From assembly GCF_047663525.1 (NCBI RefSeq), contig NC_092587.1:195607501-195671500 (forward strand): a DNA stretch of 64,000 nucleotides, written 5' to 3'. The stretch is from Anas platyrhynchos (lineage: Eukaryota > Chordata > Aves > Anseriformes > Anatidae). This document shows positions 58,085 to 64,000 of this stretch, one piece after another (the first letter of the stretch is position 1; each line of letters begins with the position of its first letter). Under the pieces are notes generated by a model. The model saw only the letters and a list, made by a program, of their open reading frames with translations. It was not told the DNA's origin and made no database searches. A program made the translations under genes and the position numbers.

Positions 58085-59265
58085 AAAGACTTAAGCATGG
58101 GCCCTGATGTGATGCACCCAGGAGTGCTGAGAGAGTTGGCTGATGCAATTGTGAGGCCACTCTGTCTTTGTTTGATCATCACAACTGGGAGAGATGCCTG
58201 AAGATCAGATGAAAGCAAACACCTTTCTTATCTTCAAGAAGGGCAAGAAGGAGGACCCAGGGAACTACAGGTTGGTCAGCCTCACCTGAATCCCTAGGAA
58301 GGTAATAAACCAGCTAATTCTAGAAGACATTTTGAGGCATGTGAAGAAGAGGAAAATCATGAGGAATGATTTGCATGTCAGCATGAATTCACCAAGGGGA
58401 AGTCATGCCTGACCAACCTGATAAGCTTCTTTAATAAAGGACCAGCCTGATGGATGAGGGGAGGGCAGTGATGGTCTATCTGGACAGCCTTCGTTAAGTC
58501 CTTTGAAACTGTCCTCCATAATACCCTTGTAAAGAACATGTTGAAGTATGGTCTGGATGAGCAGACAGTGAGGTGGATCAACAACTTTCTGAACAGCCAG
58601 ACCCAGAGGGCAGTGGTCGGTGGCACAATGTGTAGTTGGAGGCCAGTAACAAGCAGAGTATCCCAGGGGTCAGTAGTGAGTCCAGACCTCTTTAACATCT
58701 TTGTTAGTGATCTGGGTGATGGGATAGAGTGCTAAGAAAGCTAAACAGTATTCTTGGCTGCATTGGGCTAGTATTGCTAGAAGGCTGAGGGGGGTGATCC
58801 TTCCTGCCTACTCAGCATTGGTGAGGCTGAGCCTGGAGTCCTGTGGCCAGTTCTGGGCTCCCCAGTGTGAGAGAAACATGTACGTACTGGAGAGAGTCCA
58901 ATATAAGGCAATAAATGAGGAGAGGCTGAGAGAGGTGGGACTGAGAAAGATGAGCCTGGAGAAGAGGAGGCTCAGGGGGGATCTCATCAGTGTCTATAAA
59001 TACCTGAAGGGAAGGTGCAAAGAAGAAAGAGACAGGCTCTTGTCAGCAGTGCCAAATGTCAAGACAAGAGGCAACAGGCACAAACTGGAACACAAGAGGT
59101 TCTGTCTGAACATCAGGAAGCACTGGCACAGGTTACCCAGAGAGGTTGTGGAGTCTGCCTCCTTGGAGATTAAAAAAAACATCTGGACATGGCCCTGGCC
59201 AACTTTCTTTGCGTGTCTGACCTCCAGAGGTCCTTTCCAACCTCAACTATTCTGTGGTGTTCTTC
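58085..59265 (+). mobile_element. CR1 LINE fragment, longest copy, internally deleted
   Basis: About 1.2 kb of CR1 ORF2 remnant. Recognisable blocks in order are MGPDVMHPGVLRELADAI, NKPANSRRHFEACE-like sequence, [39 protein letters not shown], then, after a missing FADD region, LESCGQFWAPQCERNMYVLE, LEKRRLRGDLISVYKYLKG, TRGNRHKLEH and [12 protein letters not shown]. The 3' end is CAACTATTCTGTGG. Multiple stops and frame changes make it inactive. The 5' border is approximate. Confidence 0.92.
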
Positions 59266-62200
59266 CAATCTATGCCATTTTATAGCGGTCTAAGAAAATC
59301 CTTTGGAAATGTGTCTAGTCAAACTGTTATTGGCATTTCAGTCTATGCTGCTGCATAAGCTCTCCCAGTCAATCCCATTCCTGTAGGGTTGAACTCTGGG
59401 GGACTGATATGTCAGCAACACAGGTAGAGCAGCTATCCTGGGGTATCCTGAGAGAACTGAATGAAGTCACTGTGTAATCTTATCCTTCTTTCCCACTTCT
59501 GGCCAAAGAAAATGAAATAATGAGCTCTGCAAACACTTATGCCAAATAGTGTGAAGGATTTAGTAGCTTGATTAGGGATTTGTGGTACCTGCTCACGAAA
59601 ATGAGGAAATCATCTCTTGCTGCTTACTGCTCCTGTTTGATCTGAGTTCTGTCTTTGTGAGAGAATTTCAGCATATCGCTAATATCCAAAAAGAGTTGGC
59701 AGGCTTATTCTGGAGCACTGTACAGACTTCTAGAGGAGGGATATTACTACGCTACATCCTGTATGTTGAATTAAATTCTGTGGGGAAAAAAAAAAAAAAA
59801 TAAAAAATTAAATATTACTCCAAACCAAAATTACAACCAGTTCATAAGAGAGTATTTTAGGAGCTGTTTCATGCAGCAAAATGTTTTATCAGGCAGAAAT
59901 ATGTGGTCCTGATATTCAGAGACAAAGCAACTGTGCAGTTCTGTGGCTGGTGGGCCCAGCTGGCTGCACCCTGGTGCCTGCACAAGGGGACCTGTGAGCG
60001 TGGCACAAGGGGAAGACACACTCAGCCTCTCCATCAGCACTGCAAGCCTACATCTGTTCATGCTTTTGATGAAACCATGCTCACAAGCTCACCCTCTGTG
60101 CTTCAGTTCTCGATCCAGGCATATGGGGATAATAGCTCAGGTCTATAAAAATACATTAAGTAAAGTGAGACGGTCGAACACCAAAGTAATGGGGAGTGCA
60201 GAAGTACTTTAATGGATAAATAGAGAAGGTTGCAGTTAAGATCCAGATTTTATGTTGTTGTTTATGTGGAGTGTTGTAATTGTGTTGTGATTTGATTAAA
60301 ATACAAGCCTTTCAGAAAGAACAAGAACAAAACACATTGTCTCTGCACTGAGATTGTAGAAATAATTCTTAAGATGATGAAGAATAAGCACTCTTTATAA
60401 GGCAACATTATAATCAGCTAGTTAAAATAATGAGCTGTTTGGAGAAATTATCAAGGGATAAAGCAATTCTAAGGGAATAAGAGGCATTACGGGAAGAATA
60501 AATGCCATGCAAGACAACACCAGGAGTTTTTAGTTATCCTTTTCTAGGTTTGTATTTATAAATTGCACCACTATTTACTTTGTCTATGGACACACGGTTT
60601 TCTTTTTGTTTTCACATAGTAAAACCAGAAAAACATATCGATAAGGTAAAGAGATTAGAAGATGTTGGAAAAGATCAGTAAATACAGTTACTTTAGTAAA
60701 ACAGAGGTCCCTAGATTTGATAGATATGTGAACTGAGAAGCATAGGAAGGCAAACAAGCAGATCTCAGTAAACATGTGATATTGCTCTATCTTCTTTATA
60801 ATGGGTAAAAACATTCAAAAAAACATGAGACAGATCTACAACTTTGACATTTAACATCTGCAATGTGCAATGTTTTGAAGAAAAAAAAAATCAAAGCTCA
60901 GATTAAATCAGATGACTGTGCTGATTAGTCTTAATTGCTGCTCATAAAGGTAGGAAATTAGAGGGGATTTAAGACATTTTTATTACTTTAAAACCTAGCT
61001 GAGCTACTTGCTGGATGCTAGATATTGAGACACATATTGAGTCTTCAATGTATTACAATTAAGATAATGGAAGGAAGATTTGAGCTTGACACTGCAATAG
61101 TTTTAGGAGAGTGGATGGTTTCTGGCTTTTCTGGTTTCTCTGCTAACCTTCTCTGGACTTCTCCTCTCCTTTTAGGTTCCCTGCTTTAGATGGAATTCAG
61201 GTTACTTTCTCCTATGCTCCCTTTGTCTTCCTTGTGCATTTTGGCTGGAGTTGCTCATACTTCTTTCATGTTCTTTGCCTTTCCATTTGCTCCTATTCAT
61301 TTTGCAGAAGAGGAGGATGTCTCTCCCCCCTTCCCCTGCATAGGTAAGATCTGCATGTGTAGAAGATCCTCCCTGTTCTGAATATCTATGCATGCATAAA
61401 TGTTGGTATCACCTGGAATTTGTCACCCACTGTTGGTGATATAAGAATAATTCAGGAATCTTGCTTGTGTCCCACTGGGGAAGGGTATGCCCACTTCCAT
61501 TTCAAGGAAGACACACTTTCTTTGTGCCAGTCCTTTGTGGTCTTGTTGAATTCCCTGGTGTGTAAGCTTCATTTGCCTATCACTGTTGCACAACTGAACA
61601 GCTGTCATCCTTGATCTCCTCATTATTTAAGTTAATACAACTATATGTTAAAAGGGGGTAAGCTGTGCTTTTGTGTCTTACAATGGCACATCATAAGGAG
61701 ATGGCTGATAACAGGATGAGAAGAAAGTGGAGGCACCAGTTGGTTCATATCACAACTTTTCTTCCCTTTAAAGGGCTTATCAATTGTTTCTAGCCTTTGC
61801 ACTGTTTCTTACCTTTCTCTGCAAAGCACTTGCTTGATAGTTCTTTGTACATCCAAGTGTGCAGAGTTGATTCTTCTTGGTTATTAATGTTTTGAGCTTA
61901 TACTATCAGCTTACATTATCTGTATCTACTCCAACACCATTAATGGTTCATAGTTTCCATCATTTCAGTGACTACTCTTGGGACATTTATGTCTGAGATA
62001 AGCAAAGGATTTGTATGTTTCCATGCCTCCTGGGCACTTGAAGCTCTTATGTACAATCTAGAAAACCGAATGTTATTTTCATTTTCAGAGACTGAGATAA
62101 AAGAGCAAATAAACTGAAACCCACCAAAATATGCATGAAACCTCCGGCCCAGAAACTTATTAGAAAAATTCATAACAACTCTTGACAATCTTGGCCCTGT

Positions 62201-64000
62201 TTTTCTTGCCCCCAATATATTCTTTCTCCTTGTAGTCATTAGGGTAAGCACAGTATGCTAAATCCAGCCCTTCAAGAGGAGCTATCGTAAGGCTTTTGCA
62301 TTATTTATGTCCCTCTTGAGTCTTCAGAACTGGCCTTTTCTACAGAGGTGAATTTTACCCAGTGAGAGCTAGTGTTTTGTCTCACTGTGTAGCCATCAGC
62401 CTCTCATACAGCCAGGTCCCTGTAACAATATTTATAAGCTCTTTCACATCTACCCTTTCAAATAACATAATAGTTCGTTCTCCCGGGTTGTTGTTCTCCC
62501 TGCTTGATTAGCTGTATACTGCTGAATAAATTGCCTGAGACATTTCAATGCCTCAGACACTTCGTACAACTGGCAATTATGCTGTTTGGCCTTTCAAGAG
62601 TGTTAAGCCTTGTCCAGATGTTGCTGTCTTGCCTGGTAAGCATTACTGCTTTGGCCTCTCGGTCGTTTGCTGTGCAGTTTTGGCAAAGGCAAGGCTCATG
62701 CTTTTGTCCTTCTTTCTCACTTTGAATGGTTCTCTGAAAGTTTCTAATTCACATTCGATACAGAGCTCTACTTTTCCCTCATATCTTATAATTGGTTTTA
62801 ATCCTATTAACGTGTATGGAAGCTTACAGCAGTTTCTATTGCAGGACTTTGAGTCATCCATGCTTTTTCCAGTATTTAGTTTATTGTTCTTTTTTGTTTC
62901 CTGTTTTTCTTGAACTTGAAACCTGATCTTAAATATTCCAAAATCTTTTCATCTCTAAGATAATAGATTTTGCAATTAGTCATTAAATTACTAGCATAAT
63001 GCACTTACTGGAACTGTCTGGAAATTGTTTTGCCATTTGACTATTTTGCTCGTTAAGTATCTGAAAAGGTATCATATGCTGATCTCATTCATACTTGCTT
63101 AAATCCAGAAGGACTATGCTGAAAGCAGAGGAGACACCTTCCTGTTAAGTTCATGTGTTTAGGATAAGGATCTGGGCCCACCTTATTTTTGCTTTAGTCT
63201 TCATTTTTGTGGAGTGGAAGAATTCACTTCCCTATACAATGATGTTTAATAAGTTGTGCATCCCAAAACAGAAAGCACGTTTTAACAAAAGCAAATAGCT
63301 CTTGCTATTAAACTTTTTAGAAGTGATAATTTGTTTCAAATTCATTTATTTATCATAACACATCCCTGTCAAGGGAGCCATAATAGCAGAAACTTTGTTA
63401 CTGTAAAAATAGCAGGATGAGATGCTGATATTTACTTAGCACTTTGTTTGCATGTTAACAAACAGTTGTCTTCTACAAACCTGCACACCCTGAGCTTTGT
63501 TTGGAAGAAGATATGTTTCCTTCCTAGGAAAAATGTGCTGAAAATAAAAACACAGCCGATTTCTTTCTTTTTGCAGCTCCCTATCAGAAAGTGCAGAAGA
63601 ATATTCCCACCTGTTCCTTGTCACTCCGTAATCCTGACTCTTCAAGGTTCACAGAACTACAGTCCTTGCAGTGGTTTGAGACATCTGTGCCTATTTTTTG
63701 TGTGGAATATACTGCAAAAATGTTTTGTTAACAGCATTTCAGGCTAGGCTGGTAGTCTAAAGAATCAGCTTCAAACAATGGATAGGAGATCATTATTTAA
63801 CAATGCACATGTGTATGGAAACAGGGCAAAATGCTTATCCGCAGATGTTCACAAATGTGTAGAGATGGCACCCAGTACATTATGAGAGCTGTGAAATGAG
63901 CTAGAGAAAGATTTCCCTCATTCACTGATAGTGTAACAGTGTGTCAAACCATACTTACAGCAGGTTAAATCAGATAGTTATGTATGGTTAGTTATTCTCA
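59266..64000. other. Intergenic DNA to the right edge
   Basis: AT-rich sequence without conserved coding frames. There is an A-rich tract at 59786-59807 (A15-T-A6), possibly a retroposon tail, but no body is recognised before it. The patch 60280-61080 is very AT-rich and holds several TAATTG/TAATTA-like homeodomain cores, which is weak evidence of a regulatory element. Confidence 0.5.

Noticed and set aside
58794..59285. 163-codon open frame as an independent gene
   Set aside because: It encodes the C-terminal part of the CR1 ORF2 protein (GQFWAPQ, LEKRRLRGDLI and LPREVVES blocks) and ends at the CR1 3' terminus.
59786..59807. A-rich tract as the tail of a processed pseudogene
   Set aside because: No recognisable gene-derived sequence or target duplication precedes it.

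Overview
This is vertebrate nuclear DNA, almost certainly from a bird. It holds three conserved protein genes with short introns, a compact CpG-rich shared promoter, and several truncated CR1 non-LTR retrotransposons, the typical avian (and reptilian) interspersed repeat. The gene set and order MTMR2, CEP57, FAM76B with these relative orientations match the conserved block known from human 11q21. I cannot name the species from sequence alone.

Layout. Positions 1-6547 are intron of MTMR2 with one antisense CR1 copy. The last eight coding exons of MTMR2 (+ strand) run from 6548 to 15172 and are followed by a 3'UTR to about 17025. About 1 kb further on, the convergent CEP57 gene ends. Its 3'UTR starts near 18010, and eleven coding exons on the - strand span 19016-34235 and join into an unbroken 499-codon frame. 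A 329-bp GC-rich interval with three CCAAT boxes separates the CEP57 start codon from the divergent FAM76B start codon. FAM76B (+ strand) has ten coding exons over 34565-44512 (345 codons) and a 3'UTR with several possible polyadenylation signals, the last at 46975. From about 47000 to the end I see no conserved gene. This AT-rich intergenic DNA carries three 5'-truncated CR1 copies, all on the + strand, and one long unexplained open frame at 55868-56506 (-).

Function. The genes share a neighbourhood, not a pathway. MTMR2 is an endosomal 3-phosphoinositide phosphatase, CEP57 a centrosomal coiled-coil and microtubule-binding protein, and FAM76B a nuclear-speckle protein with cysteine pairs and a histidine tract. 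CEP57 and FAM76B are head to head and probably co-transcribed from one bidirectional promoter.

Exon boundaries were placed by hand from GT-AG sites, reading-frame continuity and remembered family sequence. Transcription start and cleavage sites are approximate. I found no RNA genes, CRISPR arrays or intact mobile elements, and no clear candidate for a new multi-gene system. The most interesting items are a 36-bp minisatellite beside a FAM76B splice donor that contains an in-frame decoy donor, a possible intronic-polyadenylation short form of FAM76B, and recurrent internal deletions in CR1 copies.
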